Assembly: GCA_020161355.1 (NCBI GenBank)
Contig: JAIUOF010000001.1
Location: 124,001-188,000, forward strand
DNA length: 64,000 nt
Direction: 5' to 3'
Origin: Bacteroidota bacterium
GTDB taxonomy: Bacteria; Bacteroidota; Bacteroidia; Cytophagales; Spirosomataceae
Shown here piece after piece: positions 9,289 to 18,681 of the stretch; positions within the stretch are counted from its first letter, which is position 1; the number at the start of each line of letters is the position of its first letter. The notes beneath the pieces are model-generated. The model was not told the DNA's origin, ran no database searches, and saw only the letters and a program-made list of their open reading frames with translations. The position numbers were made by a program, and so were the translations under genes.

Positions 9289-9433
9289 GGTTGCAGGTAA
9301 CGTTCAGGGCTTGTGGCAGGTGGGGAAATAGAATTACTTATGCTAAGCCTTAGTACAAATGTAAAATAAAGTTCCTAATGTTCAATCACTTCCACCAGCC
9401 CCACTTGCCACAAGGACATGTTGGTGGCTTGCG
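9289..9433 (-). repeat. attC-like inverted repeat 2 (end of cassette B)
   Basis: Read on the minus strand it starts CGCAAGCCACCAAC, continues with CTTGTGGCAAGTGGGG, has a loop of about 70 nt, then CCCCACCTGCCACAAG and ends with GTTACCTGCAACC. The inner arms pair over 16 positions with one mismatch. The first core GCCACCAAC is the exact complement of GTTGGTGGC, the core that begins cassette B at 10225. That own-cassette complementarity, the AAC...GTT polarity and the 145-bp size are what attC sites of integron cassettes show; the right core GTTACCT deviates from GTTRRRY. Confidence 0.6.
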
Positions 9434-9488
9434 TTTTTGTCTTTATTTTTATTATAATATGTGTATAAAATCTATTTTGATAAAATAA

Positions 9489-10145
9489 TTATTCTTTAAA
9501 AATCCTTTTTATTTCATTTTGAAAGTATTTTTCGTAGTCTTTAGGAATTTCAGAAGACAATTTACTTCTTATATCATTTGCTAATTTGAAATTGTCTATG
9601 AATATCGAATGTTCTATTTGTCGTAAACTAGAAAATAAGTCAAATTGTCCATCTTCAATATATTTATTTGGATTTAAAATGATTTTTTCAAAACTGTCAA
9701 ACTGATCCAAATACGGAATTATACATTTTTGAAGGTTTTCTAAAATTACAAAAAATTGGTGCTCTATGTCATGATTAATTAAGTCGTAGCCAAATGATCC
9801 ATGACCTATTTTTTGATATTGATTATTCCACCCTTCCATTTTTCTTTCATTTCCAATTATTAAAGGGCCTCCCACTACATCTTGTCCATAATGTTTTTTG
9901 TACCAAGTTTGAAAGCGTGGACAATAATTACAAAATCCTATAGCAAAATCAATAATATGGCCTGTATAATTGTTCCTGCTACAGCTGAAGGAAATAATTT
10001 GTTTGAATTCTGGTTTCTTTCTATGGTATTCTAATTGATTTTCTTTAAAATCAAAACCATTCTCATTTAAAAAAGTATTAAGATAAATTTTGCTGTAATG
10101 AGCGATAACTTCTTTCGGTTTGAGCTTGCCTAATATATTTTCCAC
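9489..10145 (-). CDS. hypothetical protein in an integron-like cassette
   Basis: 218 residues, soluble, no signal peptide. The N-terminal half resembles DUF4304-type proteins (IYLNTFLNENGFDFKENQ and similar), an assignment made by eye only. It is the single gene between attC-like repeat 1 and attC-like repeat 2, in the orientation expected for a cassette gene with attC at its 3' end. About 70 bp separate the cassette core from the start codon, so expression probably depends on an upstream promoter. Function unknown; many such single-gene cassettes carry defence or toxin-antitoxin genes. Confidence 0.75.
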   Translation of the reverse strand: MENILGKLKPKEVIAHYSKIYLNTFLNENGFDFKENQLEYHRKKPEFKQIISFSCSRNNYTGHIIDFAIGFCNYCPRFQTWYKKHYGQDVVGGPLIIGNERKMEGWNNQYQKIGHGSFGYDLINHDIEHQFFVILENLQKCIIPYLDQFDSFEKIILNPNKYIEDGQFDLFSSLRQIEHSIFIDNFKLANDIRSKLSSEIPKDYEKYFQNEIKRIFKE

Positions 10146-10216
10146 TAATTGATATTTTCTTAATTTTTTTTGATGTCTATTTCGATGTTAAGTAGTTCAG
10201 AGCAATTTTTTCGTTT

Positions 10217-10356
10217 GCCACCAACGTTTTCGGGCTTGCCGCAGGTGGGGATTTAGATGCACCTACCTGTCAATAAGCACAAATTTTATTTAGAAGCACG
10301 TACTTTCGATTTACGCTTACCCCCCACTTGCGGCAAACCCGTGTTAGGTGTAGTGC
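10217..10356 (-). repeat. attC-like inverted repeat 1 (end of cassette A)
   Basis: On the minus strand: GCACTACACCTAAC, then CGGGTTTGCCGCAAGTGGGG, a loop of about 70 nt, CCCCACCTGCGGCAAGCCCG and GTTGGTGGC. The long arms pair over 20 positions with two mismatches. The left core ACCTAAC fits RYYYAAC exactly. GCACTACACCTAAC is complementary, with one mismatch, to GTTAGGTGTAATGC at 11691-11704, the start of the same cassette. The last codons of the 461-residue gene lie inside the left half, as often in cassettes. Confidence 0.65.
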
Positions 10357-11671
10357 TTTCTTTTTCTTTTAGTTCTTTCGCTGATTCAACCTTTTTAACG
10401 GTCTTTTCTTTTAGTTCTTTGTTCTTTTTTATTTCTTTTGTTATCAATTCTTGGAGTGGTCTCATTGGAGTTTCCATTACCGAATATTCTTCTTTGAAAA
10501 TCAACTTGAAGGTTTCCTTGAACATTTCTTCTGTCCGAATTTTATTGAATAAAGGCCATTGTTTATAGTCAGATTTGTCAACTTCTCCGTTATCCCCGAT
10601 TTTAATCATTAATTCATATGCCTTTTCGTAGTCGTCAGTTAGAACTGCATATGCTAACTTGAAATCATCACTGCTTGCACTCCAGTCTTTTTTATCAAGT
10701 ATTTGTTTTGCTTCATCTTTTTTGTCTTGAAGATATTTTGATAACGAACCATTGACAATAAATACATTTTTTAAAGAATCATTGAAATGTCTTTTTTGGT
10801 GACAACCAAATTCAAGAAGAATATCGGCAAGGTCAAACGAGTTTGTATTTATTAAATGGAAACAAACATCATTTAATTCTCTGTCAGCTTCTTTTAAGTC
10901 TAAAATAAGTAATTTTCGCCAAATTGTGTGTGTCAACTTAGTAGCAATTTCATAAAGACATTTATATGCATTTGAAAAATATTTGGGTTCAACGCCTAAC
11001 CTTTCACCAACTCTTGTTTTTTCTATCTGACAATTATGTTCCTGGCAGTTCTTTACATACTGATTGGAAACAACTCCATCACAGTGCACAAGTAAATTTC
11101 TTCTCTCTGTAATCTCAATGAAGGTTTGCCAAATAGGTAGATTTTCCCTTAGCTTAATCCCTATTAGCTTTTCGAGATAGTCAAATTGTTCAGAATGGCT
11201 CTTTCTTAAAACAGTGTCAATTTCTTTATCAATTATAAATTTTCTCGCATTTTCAATCGTCTCCATTTCAACTAGCTGGGAGAAAGTTAGATTCCGTTCA
11301 GAACCATTTAACACATCTGGCTTAATTTCATAAATAGCACGAAGAAGTCGTGTTAAAAAAGCGTCATATTGTGAAATTAACGAAACAAACAAACTTTCAG
11401 GAATTATTTTGTTTGCGAGTGTTGAAGTCGAAGCATTTCTCTCAAGTGTTTCAAACTTTTTAGATTCGTCAGCTTTCACTAAAAGTCTTTTCTTTCCATT
11501 GTCATCTTCTATTTCTTCAACACTTTCTTTGAGAAATTTCATAAAGTCGTCATTCGCCTTTTTGTTGTAAGGTTGAATGAGAAGCATAGTCATTGGCAAC
11601 GTGTCTTTAATAGCGTCAATGTGCCTTAAAAATGTCTCTAAATTTTTATTTAAATTTTTTCCTGTTGTCAT
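10286..11671 (-). CDS. HEPN-like hypothetical protein in an integron-like cassette
   Basis: 461 residues, soluble. Residues about 90-200 form a helical region with the motif RRNLLVH, which matches the Rx4-6H signature of HEPN ribonuclease domains, in a context (TEITERR.LLVHCDG) typical of HEPN families found in defence and stress proteins. The C-terminal third is lysine- and glutamate-rich. Its last residues (NTGLPQVGGKRKSK) are encoded by the attC-like stem, so the natural stop may have been lost and replaced by one inside the repeat. It is flanked by matching cassette cores. RNase activity is inferred, not shown. Confidence 0.75.
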   Translation of the reverse strand: MTTGKNLNKNLETFLRHIDAIKDTLPMTMLLIQPYNKKANDDFMKFLKESVEEIEDDNGKKRLLVKADESKKFETLERNASTSTLANKIIPESLFVSLISQYDAFLTRLLRAIYEIKPDVLNGSERNLTFSQLVEMETIENARKFIIDKEIDTVLRKSHSEQFDYLEKLIGIKLRENLPIWQTFIEITERRNLLVHCDGVVSNQYVKNCQEHNCQIEKTRVGERLGVEPKYFSNAYKCLYEIATKLTHTIWRKLLILDLKEADRELNDVCFHLINTNSFDLADILLEFGCHQKRHFNDSLKNVFIVNGSLSKYLQDKKDEAKQILDKKDWSASSDDFKLAYAVLTDDYEKAYELMIKIGDNGEVDKSDYKQWPLFNKIRTEEMFKETFKLIFKEEYSVMETPMRPLQELITKEIKKNKELKEKTVKKVESAKELKEKESTTPNTGLPQVGGKRKSKVRASK

Positions 11672-11690
11672 ATTTGTATGGTCGTTTTTA

Positions 11691-11704
11691 GCATTACACC
11701 TAAC
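11691..11704 (-). repeat. cassette core site at the start of cassette A
   Basis: GTTAGGTGTAATGC on the minus strand begins 20 bp upstream of the 461-residue gene's ATG. GTTAGGT fits the integron core GTTRRRY exactly. Its complement recurs at 10343-10356 as the left core of attC-like repeat 1. No partner repeat was found on the right side of this core, so it could border an attI-like site or the chromosome. Confidence 0.55.
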
Positions 11705-11913
11705 TCATAAATAGACGCAATATTTGCCGTACTTTTTGAATTGTTTTGTATTTTTCTACTAAAAAATAGCATTTTGGCGTAGGTAGTTTTTGGATTGTAA
11801 CAAGGTGACTATACTACAAATATAACTAAATATTCTTTATTCTCAATTCTTTGTAAAATTTTGAGATCATCAAAATGGTCTCTTTTTTTGGAGAATTTCT
11901 GAATTGATTAAAC

Positions 11914-11939
11914 AAAAAAGCCCCCAAATGGAGGCTTTT
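11914..11939 (-). terminator. rho-independent terminator after the GMC oxidoreductase gene
   Basis: On the minus strand AAAAGCCTCC, a short ATTT loop and GGGGGCTTTTTT form a stem followed by a T-run. It lies 24 bp beyond the stop of the oxidoreductase gene. Confidence 0.75.
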
Positions 11940-11962
11940 AAGTATCTCTAAGAAACTAAATA

Positions 11963-13669
11963 TTACAAATTCATCTTCTTCAGCTCTTCTACCGCGAAAT
12001 TGGCTGCACGGGCAGTGAGGGCCATGTAGGTGAGCGATGGGTTTACACATGAGGCGGAGGCCATTGCGGCTCCGTCGGTCACAAATACGTTGGGTGCTCC
12101 CCAAACCTGGTTGTTTCCATTTAATACCGAAGTTTTAGCATCCCGGCCCATTTTGGCTGTTCCCATTTCATGGATTCCTATGCCGGGAGCTTTCTCTTTG
12201 TCATGATAGCTCATTACGTTTTTGGCACCGGCGGCTTCAAGCATCGCTTTGGCTTCTGACTCCATGGCCTCCCGCATTTTCCATTCGTTTTTGCCCCAAG
12301 CCGCATCAAAGTTGATGATAGGCAGCCCCCACTTGTCTTTTTTGTCTGTAAGGGTAAATCTGTTGGTAGGGTCGGGGAGGGTTTCACCAAATCCTCCAAT
12401 GTTGATAGTCCATGGGCCGGGTTTGGTTTGTGATTCTTTTAAAGCTTCTCCAAACGGGGCGTCAGCATCTCCTCTGCCTCTGGAGGCACCTCCCTGATAA
12501 CCGAACCCACGAAGGAAGTCACGTTTGTCGGAACCCCAGTTGGTAAACCTTGGGATATAGATTCCGTTGGGACGGCGTCCATAGTAATACATATCATCAA
12601 AACCTTCAAATTGACCTGAAGCTCCCACACCCAAATGATGGTCCATGATATTTCTACCTAGTTGGTCAGAAGCATTACCCAGTCCATTAGGATGTGTTTT
12701 TGATTTTGACTGCATCATAATCCAGGCCGAATTGATGGCACTGGCATTAAGGAAGATTATTTTTGCAAAATACTCCACTTCTTGCTTTGTATTTTGGTCT
12801 ATGGCTTTTACGCCGGTGGCTTTGCCTTTTTCATCATCAAAAATTACCGAATAAACGATTTTGTCATTTATTAATGTCAGGTTTCCGGTTTTTTGTGCGG
12901 CAGGCAATGTTGCTGACTGCGTACTGAAATAAGCTCCATAAGGGCAACCACGCATACAACGGTTTCGGAAATGACATTTTCCCCGACCCAGAGCATGTTG
13001 CTCAGGTGTTGGGCTGGTCAGGTGAGCCACACGACCCACTATCAGATGTCTTCCGGGAAAGTTTTTCTCTATGCCTTTCTTAACTTCTCTTTCCACACAG
13101 TTGAGCTCCATAGCCGGCTGAAAATGAGAATCTGGCAATACATCCAGGCCTTCTTTTGAGCCGCTGATTCCGGCAAATTTCTCCACGTATTCATACCAGG
13201 GTGCAAGGTCTTTGTATCGTATAGGCCAGTCGGTTCCTACACCTTCCTCCAGGTTGGCCGTGAAGTCCCTCTCATTCCAGCGGTAAGATTGACGACCCCA
13301 AAGTAACGAGCGTCCACCGGTGTGGTAGCCACGAATCCAGTCAAACCGACGGGTTTCTTCGTAAGGATTTTCAATATCTTTTTCAAAAAAATGGCGGTGT
13401 TCTTCGTTGGCTGTATATCCAGTTCTTACTCCGGCCCAATAGTCTTTTCTCACCTGGTTATCCACCCTGCCGCGATGTTCAAACTCCCATGATTCTTTCA
13501 TGGCGGTGGTATAATCCTGAATATGCTTTACATCACGACCACGATCGATCATGAGTACTTTGAGACCTTTTTCGGTTAATTCTTTTGCAGCCCAGCCACC
13601 GGACACGCCGGAGCCAACCACAATGGCATCATAGGTAACTGATTCTTTACCTTTTCCTTGTAAATTCAT
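11963..13669 (-). CDS. GMC-family FAD oxidoreductase (gluconate 2-dehydrogenase large-subunit type)
   Basis: 568 residues. The FAD Rossmann motif VVGSGVSGGWAAKEL stands at residues 17-31; the C-terminal GMC signature supplies the catalytic His in GIHEMGTAKMG and Asn in NPSLTYMALTARA. A cysteine cluster RCMRGCPYGAY lies mid-protein. Family members oxidise sugars or sugar acids and pass electrons through a partner subunit and cytochrome. The gene follows the subunit-3 gene by 29 bp and ends at a clear terminator, so the two form a bicistronic operon. No Tat signal is visible on this subunit; it could be co-exported with the small one. The substrate is not determined. Confidence 0.9.
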   Translation of the reverse strand: MNLQGKGKESVTYDAIVVGSGVSGGWAAKELTEKGLKVLMIDRGRDVKHIQDYTTAMKESWEFEHRGRVDNQVRKDYWAGVRTGYTANEEHRHFFEKDIENPYEETRRFDWIRGYHTGGRSLLWGRQSYRWNERDFTANLEEGVGTDWPIRYKDLAPWYEYVEKFAGISGSKEGLDVLPDSHFQPAMELNCVEREVKKGIEKNFPGRHLIVGRVAHLTSPTPEQHALGRGKCHFRNRCMRGCPYGAYFSTQSATLPAAQKTGNLTLINDKIVYSVIFDDEKGKATGVKAIDQNTKQEVEYFAKIIFLNASAINSAWIMMQSKSKTHPNGLGNASDQLGRNIMDHHLGVGASGQFEGFDDMYYYGRRPNGIYIPRFTNWGSDKRDFLRGFGYQGGASRGRGDADAPFGEALKESQTKPGPWTINIGGFGETLPDPTNRFTLTDKKDKWGLPIINFDAAWGKNEWKMREAMESEAKAMLEAAGAKNVMSYHDKEKAPGIGIHEMGTAKMGRDAKTSVLNGNNQVWGAPNVFVTDGAAMASASCVNPSLTYMALTARAANFAVEELKKMNL

Positions 13670-13698
13670 GAAGGTTTTTTAATAAGTAAGGTTGATAA

Positions 13699-14343
13699 TT
13701 AGATTGCGTAGGCTTTTTGTCCTGGTTTAAGAGGAATACAGCCTTCGTAACGACCCGGTATTGGAATGAAATCCAATGTTTTGGTAGCTCCGATTTCGGA
13801 AGTAAAGAAACCGAAAACGGTCAATTCTTTCATTAAAGTGAAGAACGGAACCGGTATCTCAACCTCATCTTTTTTCTTTTGTTGCTCTTTGGCAAGTCCG
13901 CTTTCAGAATCTACTTCCTTGGCTTTTTTTGAAGCTTCGTTTTGTTCAGATTCTGTTTTTGCGTAAGCAACCATGGCGTTCATTACTGCTGTTTTTTGAT
14001 CAGCAGGCAATTTGATAAAATCAGAACCCAATTTTTTAGATTCTTCTTCCACTTGCTCCAGCCCTTTTATGAAATGTACCTGCTGAATATCAGAATAGCA
14101 ATCTTTCAGCATTTTTTCAATAAATGGACCCACGTTGGCATCTTTTGCACCAGGGGTGTCGGTTTTGGGGATAATAACTTCCGCAATTTCAGAGACCAGA
14201 GCCTGAAATTCCTTACTTAAGCTAAAGTTTCCTCCCGAAGCATTGGGAGACTTACAGCCTTCAAGCATAGCAACCAGACTCGGAGCCGAAATAGCTCCTC
14301 CCATCATTATTGCCACACGTTGTAACGCAATTCTTCTATTCAA
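13699..14343 (-). CDS. gluconate 2-dehydrogenase subunit 3 family protein
   Basis: 214 residues. It begins MNRRIALQRVAIMMGGA, a twin-arginine-like leader, followed by LEGC, a possible lipobox or cleavage region. The mature part has the subunit-3 pattern (EFQALVSEIAEVIIPKTDTPGA, GPFIEKMLKDCY, VPFFTLMKELTVFGFFTSEIG). It is the expected small partner of the GMC oxidoreductase and could carry it through the Tat system. The middle segment at residues about 115-160 is rich in Lys, Glu and Ser, probably a loop. It is the first gene of the pair. Confidence 0.88.
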   Translation of the reverse strand: MNRRIALQRVAIMMGGAISAPSLVAMLEGCKSPNASGGNFSLSKEFQALVSEIAEVIIPKTDTPGAKDANVGPFIEKMLKDCYSDIQQVHFIKGLEQVEEESKKLGSDFIKLPADQKTAVMNAMVAYAKTESEQNEASKKAKEVDSESGLAKEQQKKKDEVEIPVPFFTLMKELTVFGFFTSEIGATKTLDFIPIPGRYEGCIPLKPGQKAYAI

Positions 14344-14489
14344 TTGTTTAAAAAATTAAGGTTGTCTAAAAAGTAATTCCAAAAAAAAGCTTAATTACCG
14401 AAGCTTTTACAAATAAACTAAAAACTTATTTATTAAAAAAATTTAATATCCTAAAATTGACCTGACAAGTATAAAACGGAGAAATTAGC

Positions 14490-17162
14490 CTATGAAATAT
14501 ATGCCAATGCCTGTTTAATTGCTGCTTCCAGCCCACCGGCATCGCTACCACCCGCTGTGGCAAAATGTGGCTGTCCACCCCCACCACCTTTCATGGCTTT
14601 GGCTGACTCTCTTACGATATTTCCGGCATGCAATTGTTTCTCAGTCAGGAGACTTTCGTCAATTAACACCGCCAGATTGGGTTTTTGATTGATTACTGCA
14701 CCCAAAACAATATAGCATTTACCCAAGTCTTTCTTCAAATCATAGGCCAGCTGACGCAAGGCATCGGCACTGGATACGGTAACTTTTTCAGCCATTACAT
14801 TTACTCCTTCTACATTTTTGGCTTTAGAAAGAAGCTCGGTTTTCAGGCCACTTAGTTTCTCATTTTCAAGACTTTCTATTCTTTTTTGGAGCTGATTTTT
14901 TTCTTCTATCAATGCCTCAATGGCCTTTGGAAGGTCAGACGCTCCTTTGAGTAGCCCTCTAATGGCATCCAGGGTTTCGCTTTGAGATCGCATCAGTTCA
15001 AGAGCTTTCTCACCGGTTACGGCTTCTACTCTTCTTACACCTGCCGAAACAGAGCCCTCAGAAGTGAATTTGAAAAGACCGATTTCGCCTGTAGCAGGCA
15101 CGTGGGTACCCCCGCATAATTCTACCGAGAAGTCTGAACCATAGGTGATTACTCTCACAAAATCGCCATATTTTTCACCGAATGTTGCGGTGGCTCCCAA
15201 TTTCAAAGCGTCATTGATGGGCACGTTCCGTTTTTCATCCAGTGCAATGTTTTCTCTGATTTTGGTGTTAACAATATCTTCGATTTTTAACAATTCTTCG
15301 TCAGTTACTTTCGAAAAATGCGAAAAGTCAAAACGAGTTACTTCGTCGTTTTGAAATGAGCCTCTCTGTGTAATATGTGAGCCTAATACCTGACGCATAG
15401 CAGCCAGCATCAGGTGCGTAGCCGTATGGTTTTTCTTGATGTTTTCTCTTCTACTATTATTTATTTGGGCAAAAACTTCAATAGGTTGTTGTGTTTGTTC
15501 CAGGACATCTGCCAGCTTGGCATTTTTGGTGATATGCACAAAAAGGTCATTCTCCTTTTTAGTGTCAATAACCTGAAGCACATGTTTTTGTCCACCTAAT
15601 TCAAATGAAATCGTTCCGGTATCACCTACCTGACCACCCATTTCGGCATAAAACGGTGTCTGATCCAAAACCACATGAAGTTCCTCGCCGGATTTGGTTT
15701 TAACCACCCGGTATTTCATGAGCTGAGCATTGGATTCTGTGAAATCATAACCCAAAAACTCCACGCCATCCACTTCGCCTAATTCTATCCAATCGGCGGC
15801 CTCTTTGCTGGCGTCTTTGCGACTGCGGGCTTTTTGCTCGGCCAAAGCACTTTTAAATCCTTCTTCATCGATCGTAAATCCTTTCTCTCTGGCAATCAAT
15901 GCAGTAAGGTCAACCGGAAAACCGAAAGTGTCTGAAAGTTCGAATACTGTGTTACCATCCAATATTTTGGAATCTTTGGTTTCTCCAAAAATATGGTCAA
16001 GCCTTTTGAGTCCCAATTCCAGGGTACGAAGGAAAGTTTTTTCTTCTTCTTCAATTACTTTTGCCACGAAATCTACCTGAGCTTTTAGTTCAGGAAATAC
16101 ATCTGCAAATTGCTCAGCCAATACCGGTACCAGTTTGGTCATAAACGGCTCTCTGAAGTCAAGATATGAATAACCATAACGAACGGCCCTTCTCAATATC
16201 CTTCTGATTACATAACCGGCTTTGGCATTGGAAGGCAGTTGACCGTCGGCTATGGCAAAACTCACCGCACGGAGGTGATCGGCGATTACACGCATAGCTA
16301 CATCTACGTAATTATCAGATCTTAATGTACCGTTTACCCCATATTTTTTGCCTGACATTTGCTCGATTACCTGAATGGTATTCTGGAAAATATCCGTATC
16401 ATAATTTGATTTTTTACCCTGAATAGCCATGCAAAGCCTTTCAAAGCCCATGCCGGTATCCACATGTTTGGCTGGCAGCTGAAGCAGAGAGCCATCGGCT
16501 TTACGTTCAAACTGCATAAATACGTTGTTCCAGATTTCGATAACCTGTGGATGATCTTTGTTTACAAGGTCTTTTCCGGAAATTTCGTCGATTTCTTCCT
16601 GGTCACGAAGGTCAATATGAATCTCGGAACAAGGGCCACAAGGTCCGATTTCTCCCATTTCCCAGAAATTGTCTTTTTTATTGCCGAGAATAATACGGTT
16701 TTCATCTCCGATTATTTCTTTCCAGATATCGAAAGCCTCCTGGTCAAAAGGTACGCCGTCTTTTTCATCTCCCTGAAAAACAGATACATATATTCTATCC
16801 TTAGGAAGTTTATAGACTTCGGTGAGCAATTCCCATGACCAATGCAAGGCCTCTTTTTTGAAATAATCACCAAATGACCAGTTGCCCAGCATCTCAAACA
16901 TGGTATGGTGATAAGTATCAAAGCCCACTTCTTCCAGGTCGTTGTGTTTGCCACTCACCCTTAGGCATTTTTGTGTATCGGCTATTCTGGTGCTTGGCGG
17001 GGTGCCATTGCCCAAAAAGAAGTCCTTAAACTGTGCCATACCTGAGTTGTTAAACATCAGGGTGGGGTCGTTTTTAGCAACCAACGGAGCAGAAGGAACT
17101 ATCAGGTGGCCTTTACTGATGAAAAAATCTAAAAATGCCTTACGAATTTGGTGCGAGGTCAT
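14490..17162 (-). CDS. alaS: alanyl-tRNA synthetase
   Basis: 890 residues, normal family length, from ATG at 17162 (MTSHQIRKAFLDFF); an upstream in-frame ATG adds 12 residues that are not family-like. The catalytic domain shows FNNSGMAQFKD and HHTMFEMLGNWSFGDYF; the editing domain has the zinc ligands HTATH and CGGTH; the C-terminal DHHA1 region has the GGGGGQPHFATAGG glycine-rich end. It charges tRNA-Ala and edits Ser/Gly mischarging. A TAATTTTG element lies 34-41 bp upstream. The next gene to the right is divergent. Confidence 0.98.
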   Translation of the reverse strand: MTSHQIRKAFLDFFISKGHLIVPSAPLVAKNDPTLMFNNSGMAQFKDFFLGNGTPPSTRIADTQKCLRVSGKHNDLEEVGFDTYHHTMFEMLGNWSFGDYFKKEALHWSWELLTEVYKLPKDRIYVSVFQGDEKDGVPFDQEAFDIWKEIIGDENRIILGNKKDNFWEMGEIGPCGPCSEIHIDLRDQEEIDEISGKDLVNKDHPQVIEIWNNVFMQFERKADGSLLQLPAKHVDTGMGFERLCMAIQGKKSNYDTDIFQNTIQVIEQMSGKKYGVNGTLRSDNYVDVAMRVIADHLRAVSFAIADGQLPSNAKAGYVIRRILRRAVRYGYSYLDFREPFMTKLVPVLAEQFADVFPELKAQVDFVAKVIEEEEKTFLRTLELGLKRLDHIFGETKDSKILDGNTVFELSDTFGFPVDLTALIAREKGFTIDEEGFKSALAEQKARSRKDASKEAADWIELGEVDGVEFLGYDFTESNAQLMKYRVVKTKSGEELHVVLDQTPFYAEMGGQVGDTGTISFELGGQKHVLQVIDTKKENDLFVHITKNAKLADVLEQTQQPIEVFAQINNSRRENIKKNHTATHLMLAAMRQVLGSHITQRGSFQNDEVTRFDFSHFSKVTDEELLKIEDIVNTKIRENIALDEKRNVPINDALKLGATATFGEKYGDFVRVITYGSDFSVELCGGTHVPATGEIGLFKFTSEGSVSAGVRRVEAVTGEKALELMRSQSETLDAIRGLLKGASDLPKAIEALIEEKNQLQKRIESLENEKLSGLKTELLSKAKNVEGVNVMAEKVTVSSADALRQLAYDLKKDLGKCYIVLGAVINQKPNLAVLIDESLLTEKQLHAGNIVRESAKAMKGGGGGQPHFATAGGSDAGGLEAAIKQALAYIS

Positions 17163-17195
17163 ACTGTTTGAATTGATTTCCTTAAAAATGAGCCG

Positions 17196-17203
17196 CAAAA
17201 TTA
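17196..17203 (-). promoter_or_regulatory. putative -7 element for alaS
   Basis: TAATTTTG on the minus strand, 34 bp upstream of the alaS ATG, fits the Bacteroidota -7 consensus TAnnTTTG. No convincing TTG -33 element stands at the usual distance. Confidence 0.5.
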
Positions 17204-17295
17204 GCTTTTTTCAATCTTTTTTTGAAGAAAAGATTCATCTTTCTTTGTATAACTAAATTAATAGTTATAGTTTTATACAAAAACTTACAATAGGA

Positions 17296-18681
17296 ATGAA
17301 GACCAAACTCACAATTTTCTTTTTTTTAACGATCATCCAGATCTCATTTTCTCAGAAAATCATTTTTAGAGATACCGCAGGTACAAGCGAAAAGAGAAAA
17401 ACTAAAGTCGAATTTGAAGAAGACAAAACCTTGAAAATCAAAATTGCTCTGAATTTTGGAAGGTTATTGAAGAGAGAGTTAGTTAGAGATGATGCGTACA
17501 GGCAATTTTCAAGTTCTGAATATTTAAATTATGTGTTGTATTTTAATGATTTACAAAAGGTTGATTCGGTTGAATTTCAATTAGATGCAATAATTATACA
17601 ATCAGGAAATAATAGCTTGATTTCTTATAAAAAGGCTGATTTTTCAGCTTTCCAAAAAGTGATTTTGGAAAAAGCTTTAAAAAATTGTTTGAAACAATTT
17701 AAAAACAAAACAGAGCTATTAAGGCCAATTGTGGTTTCCGGAAGCATTTTGTTAAATTCTAATAATAAACCCGGAGCAAAGACAGTTGAAGAATATCTGG
17801 CTGATTTGAATCCCGATGTTAAAGAAATTAATCTTTCAGGATACGGGTTGAAAAAGCTTCCAGGGGAGGTTTATAAGTTTAAAAAACTTGAAAATCTCAG
17901 CTTAAACAAAAATCAGATTTCGGAAATAAAAATCAATACCCGGAAATTTCCTCATTTAAAAATACTTGATTTGAGTGATAATTATTTGACCGACAAATCT
18001 TTAAAGATAAGAAGAAATAATACCTTGAAAGTTTTGAATCTTACTGAAAACGGGATTGAAAATTTAAATAAAAAATGGCTAAAAAACCGAAATTTGACTG
18101 ATTTGGTGTTGGCCAATAATTCAGTTTCGGGTTTTTCTACAAAAAATATTAAGTTTTTAAAAAACATTCAGGTGCTGAATCTCTATAATAATTATGTAAA
18201 TTCATTGCCTGAGAATTTTGGTGAACTAAAAAAACTTCAGATTTTGGATCTATATCACAATAATCTCAGAGATTTACCGGTAAGTTTTTCCAAATTAGAA
18301 TCACTCCAAACTTTGGCGGTTTCCAATAACAAGCTTTGGGATTTTCCGAAAGGATTTTCGCATCTAATAAATCTGAAAACGCTTTATGCTCATCATAACA
18401 AACTAAGCCAACTTCCTGAGATTCCACCAAACCTTGAGCTTTTGGATTTGGGCTATAATATGTTAAAAATAGTGCCTTCCGGCCTCACAAATTGCGATTT
18501 AATAACTGATTTAGATGTTTCCAATAATCAGCTCAGCGGTAATTTTGAGGTCTTAAAAGAGCTAAAATCGTTGAAACTATTATATATATTGACCAATAAT
18601 TGGGAGGCAAATGAACAAGAATTATCGGAACTCAAACAAATTGTATTAGATTTGAGAAAAAAATCTGTTCAAGTTAAATGA
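17296..18681 (+). CDS. secreted leucine-rich repeat protein
   Basis: 461 residues: signal peptide (TIFFFLTIIQISFSQ), an N-terminal region of about 140 residues without a recognised fold, then about ten leucine-rich repeats from residue 175 to the end (for example LPGEVYKFKKLENLSLNKN, LPENFGELKKLQILDLYHN). Such proteins usually bind other proteins at the cell surface. No T9SS sorting domain is present, so it may stay in the periplasm or be lipid-free on the outer membrane. The stop overlaps the MerR gene start by 4 bp, an odd coupling between a surface protein and a regulator. Confidence 0.85.
   Translation: MKTKLTIFFFLTIIQISFSQKIIFRDTAGTSEKRKTKVEFEEDKTLKIKIALNFGRLLKRELVRDDAYRQFSSSEYLNYVLYFNDLQKVDSVEFQLDAIIIQSGNNSLISYKKADFSAFQKVILEKALKNCLKQFKNKTELLRPIVVSGSILLNSNNKPGAKTVEEYLADLNPDVKEINLSGYGLKKLPGEVYKFKKLENLSLNKNQISEIKINTRKFPHLKILDLSDNYLTDKSLKIRRNNTLKVLNLTENGIENLNKKWLKNRNLTDLVLANNSVSGFSTKNIKFLKNIQVLNLYNNYVNSLPENFGELKKLQILDLYHNNLRDLPVSFSKLESLQTLAVSNNKLWDFPKGFSHLINLKTLYAHHNKLSQLPEIPPNLELLDLGYNMLKIVPSGLTNCDLITDLDVSNNQLSGNFEVLKELKSLKLLYILTNNWEANEQELSELKQIVLDLRKKSVQVK

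Noticed and set aside
9289..9433. Reading the palindromes at 9.3 and 10.3 kb as simple rho-independent terminators
   Set aside because: The arms are separated by about 70 nt, lack T-runs and their outer cores match the cassette starts, which terminators would not do.
14007..14220. Open frames opposite the gluconate dehydrogenase subunit and many others opposite alaS, octaheme cytochrome and GMC genes
   Set aside because: They are shadows of strong genes on the other strand, with no family features of their own.
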